From positions 1-24,841 of the forward strand of contig CAYJQH010000011.1 of NCBI GenBank assembly GCA_964372415.1: a stretch of DNA of 24,841 bases, in the 5' to 3' direction. The translations under genes and the position numbers were made by a program. Shown here piece by piece: positions 1 through 6,544 of this stretch (the stretch's first letter is position 1; each line of letters opens with the position of its first letter). The DNA is from JAGORL01 sp964372415. GTDB lineage: Bacteria; Patescibacteriota; Patescibacteriia; UBA9934. The notes under the pieces were generated by a model. The model had not been told where the DNA came from and ran no database searches. It saw nothing but the letters and a program-made list of their open reading frames with translations.

Positions 1-2
1 TA

Positions 3-440
3 CTTTTGCAAAAGAAGTCGCTCGAAGAAGAAATCTACAATCTTTCACACAAGCAAAATGATTGGCTCGAACCTTTCCAAAACTGGTTAGAAGTCGCACA
101 GAATATAGACAAAATTGCTTCTGATTCAGACCTTTTTGCGAAAAAGGTCTGTGCCAAAGAAATCTTTGGCTCGAACCTCCTCCTCGGCGAAAAACAGGTG
201 CGCGCAAGCGCGCCGGATTTGGATTCATTTTTGGCAAATTCCCCTTTGGATTCTGGACGAAATTTAGGCGGAAACCATTGGGACGCGCTTCGCGCGTCCC
301 GCATGTTGGCTTCCAAAAAACCGATTAGTTCGTTATTGGTGAACCATCCGCCTAGCGTGTGGAACCAGATACTCGAGGAACTGAAACAGCTCTATACCCT
401 GCAAACCGAGGAAAACAGGGCGGCGGCCTTTGTTGGATAG
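3..440 (+). CDS. C-terminal fragment of a large serine recombinase (5' end outside window)
   Basis: The frame is open to the left edge of the window, so this is the tail of a longer gene and the TTG at position 6 is probably not its start. The visible 145 or so residues resemble the last part of large serine recombinases: a helical stretch (EPFQNWLEVAQNIDKI) followed by a segment ending in FGSNLLLGEKQVR. This matches in layout the 'FGLQKLQD...LLFPEGVTFDQGK' segment near the end of the intact recombinase at 3991-5529. The residues after that point look atypical and span two GC-rich perfect hairpins, so the far C-terminus may have been altered by repeat insertion. The gene is in the same orientation as the intact recombinase and ends about 10 bp before a tRNA T-arm-like sequence, which suggests it belongs to an older neighbouring element. 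Family assignment is by pattern only, and the catalytic domain is not visible. Confidence 0.6.
   Translation, partial: LLQKKSLEEEIYNLSHKQNDWLEPFQNWLEVAQNIDKIASDSDLFAKKVCAKEIFGSNLLLGEKQVRASAPDLDSFLANSPLDSGRNLGGNHWDALRASRMLASKKPISSLLVNHPPSVWNQILEELKQLYTLQTEENRAAAFVG
200..300. repeat. Two GC-rich REP-like hairpins inside the recombinase fragment
   Basis: GCGCGC-AA-GCGCGC lies at 200-213. At 280-300, GGGACGCGC and GCGCGTCCC form a 9-bp perfect stem around the loop TTC. Both are far more GC-rich than the surrounding coding sequence. The second resembles short palindromic REP-type repeats. Both are translated in frame, as VRASAPD and WDALRASR. Confidence 0.45.
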
Positions 441-443
441 AAC

Positions 444-463
444 TGCCAGGAGGGAGTTGAACC
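444..463 (-). other. tRNA T-arm-like remnant, candidate left attachment site
   Basis: Read on the minus strand this is GGTTCAACTCCC followed by TCCTGGCA. It has a T-loop consensus (TTCAACT) and a 3' half-stem, but the matching 5' stem and the rest of a tRNA are missing. GGGAGTTGAACC at 452-463 differs by one base from GGGAGTCGAACC at 5502-5513 in tRNA-Glu. The acceptor-like bases do not pair with the tRNA-Glu 5' end, so it is not simply that tRNA's displaced 3' end. T-arms are similar in all tRNAs, so this is suggestive only. Confidence 0.35.
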
Positions 464-470
464 GCTTGGT

Positions 471-2165
471 TTAAGCGTCTCGATGCTTCTTTGGTGCAGC
501 TGGCGTGAGGTCCGGTGCATCATCCTTTTCCGTAATCTCATGCACCGGTAACGTATCTCCGCCTTGTGCTACAAGCTCATCCTCCCAGGGATAACGCCCG
601 TTAATCAGTACTCCTTTTTCTAGATTGTCTGCTGTAACTACAGTATCGAAGTCAGAACGAGTCTGGATAATAAATCCATTTGAAAATGGGATAACGAGTT
701 CCTCACCACCGCGGCTTCCCTCATTATGTTCGATCAGTCTCTCAGAGAGAGGAACGGACTTAGGACGCAGATCTCTCATGCGCCTAATCTGTGGCGTCGA
801 ATGACTTACCCAACCTAATTTTGTTTTGTAGCTTTCTCCTTGACGATAGCTCGATTCCTCCCCGAGTTTAGCAGGGAGTTCCGGATTACTACTAGCAATT
901 TGGCATCCCGTTGCCCCGCCGCGCTCTAAGGCATAAAGGATAGCCGCTCCATTCACAAAACGAATTTCTGCAGAAAAATCCATTCGAGGTGGCATCCAAG
1001 AATTTATCACCAAATCTACTGCAGGAGATTCCAAGAGCAGAGCTTTTTCAATATTAGCGGTCATTTCTGCCACTGCCGGACGGAGGTGCTCATCGGCATA
1101 GCGATCAACATAATGGATAGTTTTAAGATCCCCATACTCATCTTCAGTGTATTGGTCTTCAAAAAAAACATCGAGCTCGGCGATGGATGCGAAGGAATCG
1201 TCATTGAGATCGATACCGAAGTCCTGTTTTAATACACGACAGTGGATTTTTATAGTAGCTCGCTGTACAGCATCGCTCATCGTGTTTGAAGCAAAATAAT
1301 CCCTTTGTATTCGTTCAAGATAGAGTTTTAACTCTTCTTGCTTCTTCGTGCCGGTGTTAATGAACTCGGTTCGTTCCCCGATTAGCTTCGCAATTTTAAA
1401 ATTATCGCCGTGTAGTTTTTGAACGAAGGCCGTGGAGTCAAGAGGTAAAAAATGAAGGCTCGCATCGTCTTGATACGTCTGAGCCGCAGCCTGGACTGTT
1501 TCCTCGTCAGGATCGACGGTTACAAATTTCAATGGAAGATTGTTTTCTTTGGCTAAATCAGATACGAGTTTACCTAGAGCTCCATTCGCCCCACCTATGT
1601 CAACGATGGTAATTTCAGCATCCTCTGTTATTTCTCCGCGTTTTGCTCGCTCATCACGCATGTTTTTTGCCAGTGTCAAAATACGTCCAACTTCAGCCTT
1701 ATGAGGAACGAATTGCATCGGCCAGCGTCCCTTCACGAATTGATCAAGACTTTCAATCTTTGAAATTTCTACAAAACTCAATTTAAAATTCCGATCTGAA
1801 ACATCGGAGGCAAGTAGTTCGTCTAATGCCTCTTGAAGATCGCGATATTGCAGTTCAAATTCCTCGTCAGTCAAACTTTCGCAGGTTTCTAAAAAGACAC
1901 TGACTAAATTGATAAGCGCAGTTTTCTGCTTAAGCTTTTCTTCATTGCCTTTGATCCTTTCTTCGGAGGCTAACCAGTACTCATTCCATTTTTCCTTGGA
2001 CCAACGTGAGGTTGTTTCACTTGAATATGGACCTGATTGATTCAACAACCCACGCATCACAGATCGTTTAATTTCATCAGGGCGGGATTCGATGAATTTT
2101 TCTTCCGCCGCTTTTTTAATGGCGGTAGCTAAAACATTTCTTAATTCTGGTGTTCGTTCCCTCAT
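471..2165 (-). CDS. SAM-dependent methyltransferase-like protein, element cargo
   Basis: A 564-residue soluble protein. Residues 1-150 are mostly charged helices with no recognised domain. Residues 185-220 form a Rossmann-type SAM-binding start: motif I VDIGGANG (188-195) and an acidic residue after the next strand (VTVDPD, 215-220). A strand-like segment DLVINSWMPP (384-393) sits where motif IV would be. About 165 residues separate these two parts, far longer than in a minimal methyltransferase, so there is a large insertion or a second domain. The C-terminus (after about 530) is charged and probably disordered. The substrate (DNA, RNA, protein or small molecule) cannot be told. It is the gene nearest the left end of the element and runs opposite to the recombinase cassette, which suggests cargo such as modification or defence. 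I do not recognise a named family. Confidence 0.55.
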   Translation of the reverse strand: MRERTPELRNVLATAIKKAAEEKFIESRPDEIKRSVMRGLLNQSGPYSSETTSRWSKEKWNEYWLASEERIKGNEEKLKQKTALINLVSVFLETCESLTDEEFELQYRDLQEALDELLASDVSDRNFKLSFVEISKIESLDQFVKGRWPMQFVPHKAEVGRILTLAKNMRDERAKRGEITEDAEITIVDIGGANGALGKLVSDLAKENNLPLKFVTVDPDEETVQAAAQTYQDDASLHFLPLDSTAFVQKLHGDNFKIAKLIGERTEFINTGTKKQEELKLYLERIQRDYFASNTMSDAVQRATIKIHCRVLKQDFGIDLNDDSFASIAELDVFFEDQYTEDEYGDLKTIHYVDRYADEHLRPAVAEMTANIEKALLLESPAVDLVINSWMPPRMDFSAEIRFVNGAAILYALERGGATGCQIASSNPELPAKLGEESSYRQGESYKTKLGWVSHSTPQIRRMRDLRPKSVPLSERLIEHNEGSRGGEELVIPFSNGFIIQTRSDFDTVVTADNLEKGVLINGRYPWEDELVAQGGDTLPVHEITEKDDAPDLTPAAPKKHRDA

Positions 2166-2231
2166 AATTCACAAAAACTTACGAGATTTCTGACCCGAGT
2201 TTTACCTTGCCGTAACTTGTACCGCAGCAAT

Positions 2232-2348
2232 TTAATCTGCACGTTTCTCGTCGCTTTTGGCAAAGCATTTTTTGAGATCTTCACCATACTTTTCGATAGT
2301 ATCACGAATGAAGATGACTAGAAAGTAAGGAATGTTCGCGTGCCACAT
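2232..2348 (-). CDS. Possible 38-aa small protein
   Basis: An ATG at 2348 opens a 38-residue frame ending in TAA. The first half is hydrophobic and aromatic (MWHANIPYFLVIFIRDTIEK) and the second half is strongly charged (KYGEDLKKCFAKSDEKRAD). This amphipathic layout looks more protein-like than random sequence. It lies in the gap between the methyltransferase and the divergent HTH gene, on the methyltransferase strand. Just upstream, and in another frame, a 19-residue frame (MEVYHGEIDGQVQFEKEAK, 2356-2415) ends 7 bp before this ATG. The two could be separate peptides or the remains of one frameshifted gene. No good ribosome-binding site is visible, and the product is unknown. Confidence 0.3.
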   Translation of the reverse strand: MWHANIPYFLVIFIRDTIEKYGEDLKKCFAKSDEKRAD

Positions 2349-2419
2349 AATTGACTTATTTAGCTTCTTTTTCAAATTGAACTTGACCGTCTATTTCGCC
2401 GTGATACACTTCCATCGTT

Positions 2420-3244
2420 ATGGAAATGGCACCCCAATTTCTCACCTCCGACGAACAAATCCTCACCGTCCTCAAAATGCAGGACACTGTGCCAATCGTT
2501 GAGTTCATCAACAAGAAACAGTACCGCGTTGCCGACACACCGCTCTCCTATCGTCAGGTCAACGAACTCGACAAAGAAAAGCTCCTAAAAGACGAGCGGG
2601 AAAACGAGGCTGGCTGGCGGAAGTTTTCCTTCAAGGAGCTGTTGTTTTTCACGGTCGCAAGCGAGCTCAAGGAGTTGGGAGTGGAAAACAGTATGCTGCG
2701 TCTGCTCTCGAAACTGTTTTTTCAAATAACAAGAAAAGATGGTGGCCCACACAACAGCTTGGATGATGTCGTTTGTTCCGTCTTGGCACATATCCAGGTG
2801 GTACTCACCTTCAACACCGAAGGCCGGGTCATCGTCTACGCCGCTCCCTATTTCGAACTCATCGGCGAACGCGAGGACGCCTTCGTCTATGTGAACATGA
2901 ACAAGATCATCGAAAAACTATTCAAAAAGCTCGGCAAGGACTACGACTTCACCTACAAATCGACCAGTGACTCGCTCCTCGATCGGTTACACGGCAGTCT
3001 CAATCTCACCGAACGTGAACAGGAGCTCGTGCAGCAGGTCCGCTCCGGTGAATACGATCGGGTCGAGGTCGTGATGAAAGACGGCAAGATGAACGTCATC
3101 CGCGGCACAAAGGTGAAACGCAACCCCTTCACCCCGACCGACTTCGCCAAGATGCTCGCAGATAAACGTTACGCGAAAGTCACCCTCCAAATGGAGGATG
3201 GAAACGTCGTCGTTCACGAGGTCGAAGACAAGAAAAAAGCGTAA
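2420..3244 (+). CDS. MerR-like HTH protein of the mobile element
   Basis: A 274-residue protein. Residues about 35-95 have the pattern of a MerR-type winged helix-turn-helix: a YRQVNELDKEKLL recognition segment, then GWRKFSFKELLFFTVASELKELGV, which parallels the 'W R x F s x x d l ... L r e l G' pattern of that family. The C-terminal part (from about 205) holds two similar beta-type units, VRSGEYDRVEVVMKDGKMNVI and DKRYAKVTLQMEDGNVVVHEV, which look like an internal duplication. It is the first gene of a plus-strand cassette that ends with the recombinase, so a role as regulator or directionality factor for integration and excision is plausible. There is no effector-binding domain of classical MerR size. 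ATG 2420 was chosen because it is the first start after the divergent gap; ATG 2426 (third codon) is also possible. Confidence 0.6.
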   Translation: MEMAPQFLTSDEQILTVLKMQDTVPIVEFINKKQYRVADTPLSYRQVNELDKEKLLKDERENEAGWRKFSFKELLFFTVASELKELGVENSMLRLLSKLFFQITRKDGGPHNSLDDVVCSVLAHIQVVLTFNTEGRVIVYAAPYFELIGEREDAFVYVNMNKIIEKLFKKLGKDYDFTYKSTSDSLLDRLHGSLNLTEREQELVQQVRSGEYDRVEVVMKDGKMNVIRGTKVKRNPFTPTDFAKMLADKRYAKVTLQMEDGNVVVHEVEDKKKA

Positions 3245-3327
3245 CCCGCTAGTGCGACCGAGAGCTCCTCGACGCAAAACTCTAACAACCTAATGTCGTT
3301 CGGTACCAAGAGCCCCTTGAGCCGGAT

Positions 3328-3495
3328 GTGGCGCACAGTCGCCATGTTCGCGCTATGGTCGAGCATGAGGCCCTCAAGGCCAAGCTCCGCAAGGAGTTCG
3401 ATCGGTTGGAAATACGGGACGAGAACGCGAGAGACGAGCTCACGGCCGCTCTCAACAATTTCGCCCAGTTCATCATCGAAGCGTATGGACAATGA
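3328..3495 (+). CDS. 55-aa charged helical protein of the recombinase cassette
   Basis: A short frame from GTG 3328 (or ATG 3355) to TGA 3493-3495. It is highly charged and predicted helical: MVEHEALKAKLRKEFDRL, then EIRDENARDELTAALNNFAQ and a FIIEAYGQ end. Its stop overlaps the start of the next gene by 11 bases, a sign of translational coupling. The frame stays open upstream to a TAA at 3283 and reads NVVRYQEPLEPDVAHSRHVRAM, which also looks coding. The true start could therefore be a rarer codon upstream, or the 5' end may be damaged. The size and position between a DNA-binding protein and a serine recombinase would fit a recombination directionality factor or another small accessory protein. 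No family is recognised. Confidence 0.5.
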   Translation: MAHSRHVRAMVEHEALKAKLRKEFDRLEIRDENARDELTAALNNFAQFIIEAYGQ

Positions 3496-3994
3496 AATAC
3501 AACACATGTCGCAGGGCGGGCCGCAGACCGATGCGGGCAAGACCGTCTCGAAGTTCAATGCACTCACTCATGGCATTTTGCGTGACACCCTCACCGAGTA
3601 TGAACGGGACGAGGAGGCTGACATTTTGGATGAGCTGCATACAGATCTTTCCCCGCGCGGCGTATTGGAAAATATCCTCCTCGAACGCATCGCCACGAAC
3701 TACGTCAAATTGCACCGCATCGCCAAAGCCGAACGGGAGTTTGTGCAGTCCATCCTCGACCCGAGAAAGGTAACGCGGCGACGGACAGACGAAATAGGAC
3801 TGATAGAGGCTGCACTCACGGAAGCTGCCTATGAGGAGACGGTCGAGAACGAGGGCTATACTCCCAAGGTCGGGGCGGAGGCCGTGGAGCGCCTGTACGG
3901 TATCTATGCCCGCTATGAGACCAATCTCGAGAACCGTCTCTACCGAGCAGTTCGTGAATTACGCGAACAACGCGCACTGAAAACCGCCGCGTGA
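3485..3994 (+). CDS. 'GPQTDAGK' protein associated with recombinase cassettes
   Basis: A 169-residue protein starting at ATG 3485. A frame extension upstream to 3293 is rich in Ser/Arg/Pro and is the shadow of the 55-aa gene, so it was rejected. The N-terminus has the pattern GGPQTDAGKTVSKFNALTHGIL (residues about 9-30), a variant of the 'GPKTPEGKARSRxNAxKHGL' signature seen in small uncharacterised proteins often encoded beside transposases and recombinases. It continues with SPRGVLENILLERIATNYVKLHRIAKAE and RYETNLENRLYRAVRELRE, a helical, charged body. It overlaps the recombinase start by 4 bp (GTGA), so the two are probably translated together. A DNA-binding or accessory role in transposition is inferred from context; no biochemical function is known to me. 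Confidence 0.65.
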   Translation: MDNEIQHMSQGGPQTDAGKTVSKFNALTHGILRDTLTEYERDEEADILDELHTDLSPRGVLENILLERIATNYVKLHRIAKAEREFVQSILDPRKVTRRRTDEIGLIEAALTEAAYEETVENEGYTPKVGAEAVERLYGIYARYETNLENRLYRAVRELREQRALKTAA

Positions 3995-5529
3995 GTTCGT
4001 TTCGCAAAACAGGTATGTCGCTAAAACTCATCGCCCTCATCTACTGCCGCGTTTCCACGGTCCGCCAAGTCGAGCGCGGCACGAGTTTGGTTTCGCAGGA
4101 GCAGGTCTGCTGTTCGAAAGCCGAACACGATGGTTTTCGCGTTGTCGATGAGGCAATGTTCATCGAGCGCGGCGAGAGTGCCAAGACGACAGACCGCACC
4201 CAGTTGCAGGCGATGATGAAATATGCGACCGAACACGCGAAGGAGATCGGCATCATGTACTACTACGCCATTGACCGTTTTTCGCGCGACAGCGGCGACT
4301 TTCACATGCTGCGGGCGTACTTCAAGCGGCTCGGTATCCGTTGCGTGTCCGTAACGCAGCCGACGGACGACACGCCAGCGGGACGGTTGGTGGAAAACAT
4401 GTTTTCCAACATCGCCCAGTTCGATAACGAGCAACGTGCTGACCGGTCCCGCAACGGGATGATCGAAGCCGTGAAAGAGGGTCGTTTTGTTTGGAAGGCG
4501 CCCACGGGTTTCGTAAATGCGATGGTGAACGGAAAGAAAAACATCGTATCAGAAGAACCGTTGGCAGGTTTCATCGCTCGCGGTTATTTTCTTGTCTCAA
4601 ACGGCTACATGCCAATCGAGGCGCTGCGAACCCTCGAACGCGATGGGTTTCGCAAAAAGAACGGTGGCAAAGTATCCGTCACACTTTGGTCAAAAATACT
4701 TCACAATCCGCTCTACGCCGGACGCATCAAGGCGTTTGGAAAAATCCAGCAGGGTTGCTTCAAACCCATCATCGAAGCCGATCTTTTCGATCGTGTGCAA
4801 GCCGTGCTCGATGGACGCAACCATAAACAACCAAAATATCTCATGCAACGCGAGGACTTTCCGCTACGGGGTTTCTTGGTTCATTCGTGTGGCAAGCGTT
4901 ATCTGGGGAGTTGGTCGAAAGGGCGAACAAAGCGCTATGCCCACTACCATTGTCGCTCGTGCAAGAAGACGAATATCTCACAGGAGACGGTTCATGCCGA
5001 GTTTGACGGCTTCATCTCACAACATGCGCTCAAGCCAGAACTCGCAACCCTGCTCAAGATCGCAATCGAGGCGAACATGAGCTCGGCCGCGGAGGACACG
5101 GAACGCAAGCGGAACGAGCTCTCACATCGCATTCGCGAACTACAAGGCGATCAGGAGGTGATCATGGAGAAAAACATCAAAGGCGTGGTCGATGACGACA
5201 CAGCACGCCGGATGATCGGCGAGAAAAAGAAAGCGATCACCGAGTGCGGACACGAGCTTGCGTTGCTCCCCACGGCCTCCCAACGTGTGAGCGAAGTGGT
5301 TGACTTCGGTTTGCAAAAACTCCAAGACCCTCGAACCGCCTGGCACGGCTTTTCTTTGGCGCAAAAACAGCGGTTCCAGACGCTTCTATTCCCGGAGGGT
5401 GTCACCTTCGACCAAGGAAAATGTCGAACCGCCAAAACGGCGCTCATCTTACAACTAAAAACATCCCTCCACGAGGGAGAGATGTCTTTGGTGACCTCAC
5501 CGGGAGTCGAACCCGGCTTACAGGCTTGA
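3991..5529 (+). CDS. Large serine recombinase / integrase
   Basis: A 512-residue site-specific recombinase. The resolvase-type catalytic domain (residues about 13-165) has the nucleophile motif YCRVSTVRQ (Arg20, Ser22) and the AIDRFSRD and DTPAGRLVENMFSNIAQFDNE segments typical of the active site and E helix. A 'Recombinase' DNA-binding domain follows (about 170-275: PTGF..., WSKILHNPLYAGRI). Next is a zinc-ribbon region (about 292-325). Its first knuckle has only one Cys (HSCGKRYLGSW, Cys300) instead of the usual Cys pair, with His298 perhaps substituting; the second is CRSC (321-324). A coiled coil occupies about 365-425. GTG 3991 overlaps the upstream stop, and ATG 4015 is the alternative start. 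The last dozen or so residues (VTSPGVEPGLQA) are read from the antisense strand of tRNA-Glu, so the gene end lies within the attachment site. Confidence 0.93.
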   Translation: MSSFRKTGMSLKLIALIYCRVSTVRQVERGTSLVSQEQVCCSKAEHDGFRVVDEAMFIERGESAKTTDRTQLQAMMKYATEHAKEIGIMYYYAIDRFSRDSGDFHMLRAYFKRLGIRCVSVTQPTDDTPAGRLVENMFSNIAQFDNEQRADRSRNGMIEAVKEGRFVWKAPTGFVNAMVNGKKNIVSEEPLAGFIARGYFLVSNGYMPIEALRTLERDGFRKKNGGKVSVTLWSKILHNPLYAGRIKAFGKIQQGCFKPIIEADLFDRVQAVLDGRNHKQPKYLMQREDFPLRGFLVHSCGKRYLGSWSKGRTKRYAHYHCRSCKKTNISQETVHAEFDGFISQHALKPELATLLKIAIEANMSSAAEDTERKRNELSHRIRELQGDQEVIMEKNIKGVVDDDTARRMIGEKKKAITECGHELALLPTASQRVSEVVDFGLQKLQDPRTAWHGFSLAQKQRFQTLLFPEGVTFDQGKCRTAKTALILQLKTSLHEGEMSLVTSPGVEPGLQA

Positions 5530-5563
5530 AAAGCCCGTGTCCTAACCGATAGACGATGAGGCC
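5489..5563 (-). tRNA. tRNA-Glu (UUC)
   Basis: A 75-nt cloverleaf with encoded CCA (5489-5491). The acceptor stem is GGCCTCA/TGAGGTC with A73. The anticodon stem CGGGC/GCCTG encloses loop TTTTCAA, giving anticodon TTC. The T-arm is CCGGG-TTCGACT-CCCGG. The 3' half overlaps the end of the recombinase gene on the other strand, making it the presumed integration target, with the element supplying the present 3' end. Confidence 0.95.
5502..5513. other. Candidate right attachment core within the tRNA-Glu T-arm
   Basis: GGGAGTCGAACC is nearly identical to GGGAGTTGAACC at 452-463, in direct orientation. It sits inside both the recombinase 3' end and the tRNA T-arm. The core location is inferred from this repeat, not demonstrated. 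Confidence 0.35.
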
Positions 5564-5801
5564 TTCAAAGAAAACCGTATCCAAGTTCGCGGGCTACTGC
5601 GTCATGGGGCCCCATCTCGGCCTCATCGTACCAATCAGTACGACTCGGCCTCGATTTCCCCATTCCTTGTATCCCACGAACTTAATACGTTTTTCTACAT
5701 AAAACTTTTTTTCAACTTACGTAACCTAGTAGAAATTCGTAGAGAATGGTTTGAATTCGAGCAAAATAATATCGAAAGAATGAGTTTTGGTCAAGAAACA
5801 A
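5564..5801. other. Gene-free gap right of tRNA-Glu with repeats
   Basis: No convincing coding frame. It holds a 12-bp palindrome ATGGGGCCCCAT (5604-5615). It also holds a nested structure at 5616-5652: direct 9-bp repeats CTCGGCCTC (5616-5624 and 5644-5652) flanking an inverted repeat TCGTAC-CAATCA-GTACGA (5626-5643). The string GGCCTCATCGT at 5619-5629 equals the first 11 bases of tRNA-Glu, but on the other strand. The rest (5660-5800) is AT-rich and should include the tRNA-Glu promoter region, though no strong promoter match was found. Confidence 0.5.
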
Positions 5802-5843
5802 CCCCGATGAACAAGAACGCATGAATGCGTCGTTCATTCGGGG
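5802..5843 (-). terminator. Terminator hairpin after the small membrane protein gene
   Basis: CCCCGATGAAC (5802-5812) pairs with GTTCATTCGGGG (5832-5843) with one mismatch and an A/T bulge. An inner stem ACGCAT-GA-ATGCGT stacks at 5817-5830. On the minus strand the hairpin is followed by a T-rich stretch (GTTGTTTCTT). It sits directly after the stop of the 5844-6308 gene. Confidence 0.75.
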
Positions 5844-6308
5844 CTACTTAGCGTTTTGACCACGCTTGCGGGCTGCCTCAAGTGGCGTTTCATCAGTTTC
5901 CTCGCGGGCCAAAGTCAGGATCCGGCGCGTTTCCTCGTGGTCAGTGCGGTACTTTTCCATGATCTCAACCAAGCGTCGGCAGCGCTGGGTGTTGGTGAAC
6001 AGTTCCGCGGTCGGCGGTCTGTCGAGCTCAGCCTCAAGCGCATTCAGGAGCTCGATGAAGTCTGACCGCTCTCTAAAATCCGCGTCAAACAGTTCATCAA
6101 ATTCATCAAGCAGCTGGGCGAAAGTGGTACGCGTGGGTTCGAATTCGTCTCCCTGAATGCGATCGATGAATTCGTTCATTCGCCTTCTCAGTCCTGCCGG
6201 CATAAACGCCTGTTTATCGAGCAATCGTTGCCTGTGGTGAGCAATCAGAGCCACGCTCGCGAAGCTCGTGATAACGACCAGAACTACAATGACAAGCGAG
6301 GTCAACAC
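5844..6308 (-). CDS. Small single-pass membrane protein, unknown function
   Basis: A 154-residue protein with one N-terminal transmembrane helix (residues about 3-23, LVIVVLVVITSFASVALIA). A basic patch follows (HHRQRLLDK), then a charged, helical cytoplasmic domain with repeated Phe-Asp-Glu-Leu type segments (AQLLDEFDELFDADFRERSDF) and a basic C-terminus. The GTG start at 6308 is supported by a strong Shine-Dalgarno AGGAGG with 6-nt spacing. It is monocistronic, between its own promoter (6347-6375) and a strong terminator. I recognise no family. The layout suggests a membrane-anchored helical protein, possibly a scaffold or inhibitor, but that is a guess. Confidence 0.8.
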   Translation of the reverse strand: MLTSLVIVVLVVITSFASVALIAHHRQRLLDKQAFMPAGLRRRMNEFIDRIQGDEFEPTRTTFAQLLDEFDELFDADFRERSDFIELLNALEAELDRPPTAELFTNTQRCRRLVEIMEKYRTDHEETRRILTLAREETDETPLEAARKRGQNAK

Positions 6309-6346
6309 GCATCACCTCCTTGGTGGTGTGACACGGGAGCGCAAGT

Positions 6347-6375
6347 ACGTTAGCAGTCACTCACAGCCAAGTCAA
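6347..6375 (-). promoter_or_regulatory. Sigma70-like promoter for the 5844-6308 gene
   Basis: Minus strand: -35 TTGACT (6370-6375), 17-bp spacer, -10 TAACGT (6347-6352) preceded by TGC (extended -10). The expected start near 6340 gives a leader of about 30 nt containing the AGGAGG site. Confidence 0.65.
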
Positions 6376-6544
6376 TGATGGTAGATAAACTTTAGAGATA
6401 CTTAAAACACCATTAATTTTCCTCTTGTTTTGCCCACTAATGGGTGTTACGATTTTTTAACTCCCATTACTCCCGCCACACCCTTAAGCAAGACGTGTCC
6501 GTGCTCAAGGCTAAGTAAACATTATTACTTCAATAAATCTCCCA

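Larger units (their letters stand above)
452..5513 (+). mobile_element. Putative integrative element (large serine recombinase type) in tRNA-Glu
   Basis: The stretch is bounded by two near-identical 12-bp tRNA T-arm sequences, with one mismatch. It holds a large serine recombinase at its right end, a MerR-like HTH protein, two small accessory proteins in overlapping order, and a methyltransferase as cargo. The methyltransferase stop codon is only 8 bp from the left repeat, and the recombinase frame runs into the right one. No conjugation or replication genes are visible, so it would be a small, non-conjugative element. The cassette from 2420 to 5529 is visibly richer in G+C than the chromosomal genes to its right. 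The exact borders are inferred. Confidence 0.5.

Noticed and set aside
444..470. A complete tRNA gene at the left end
   Set aside because: Only a T-loop and 3' half-stem are present. There is no matching 5' T-stem, anticodon arm or encoded CCA.
3293..3484. N-terminal extension of the GPQTDAGK protein
   Set aside because: The Ser/Arg/Pro-rich translation is the out-of-frame shadow of the 55-aa gene, and a good ATG exists at 3485.
5461..5485. Hairpin (ACATC...GATGT) as a terminator of the recombinase gene
   Set aside because: It lies inside the coding region with no T-run after it, and pairing is interrupted.
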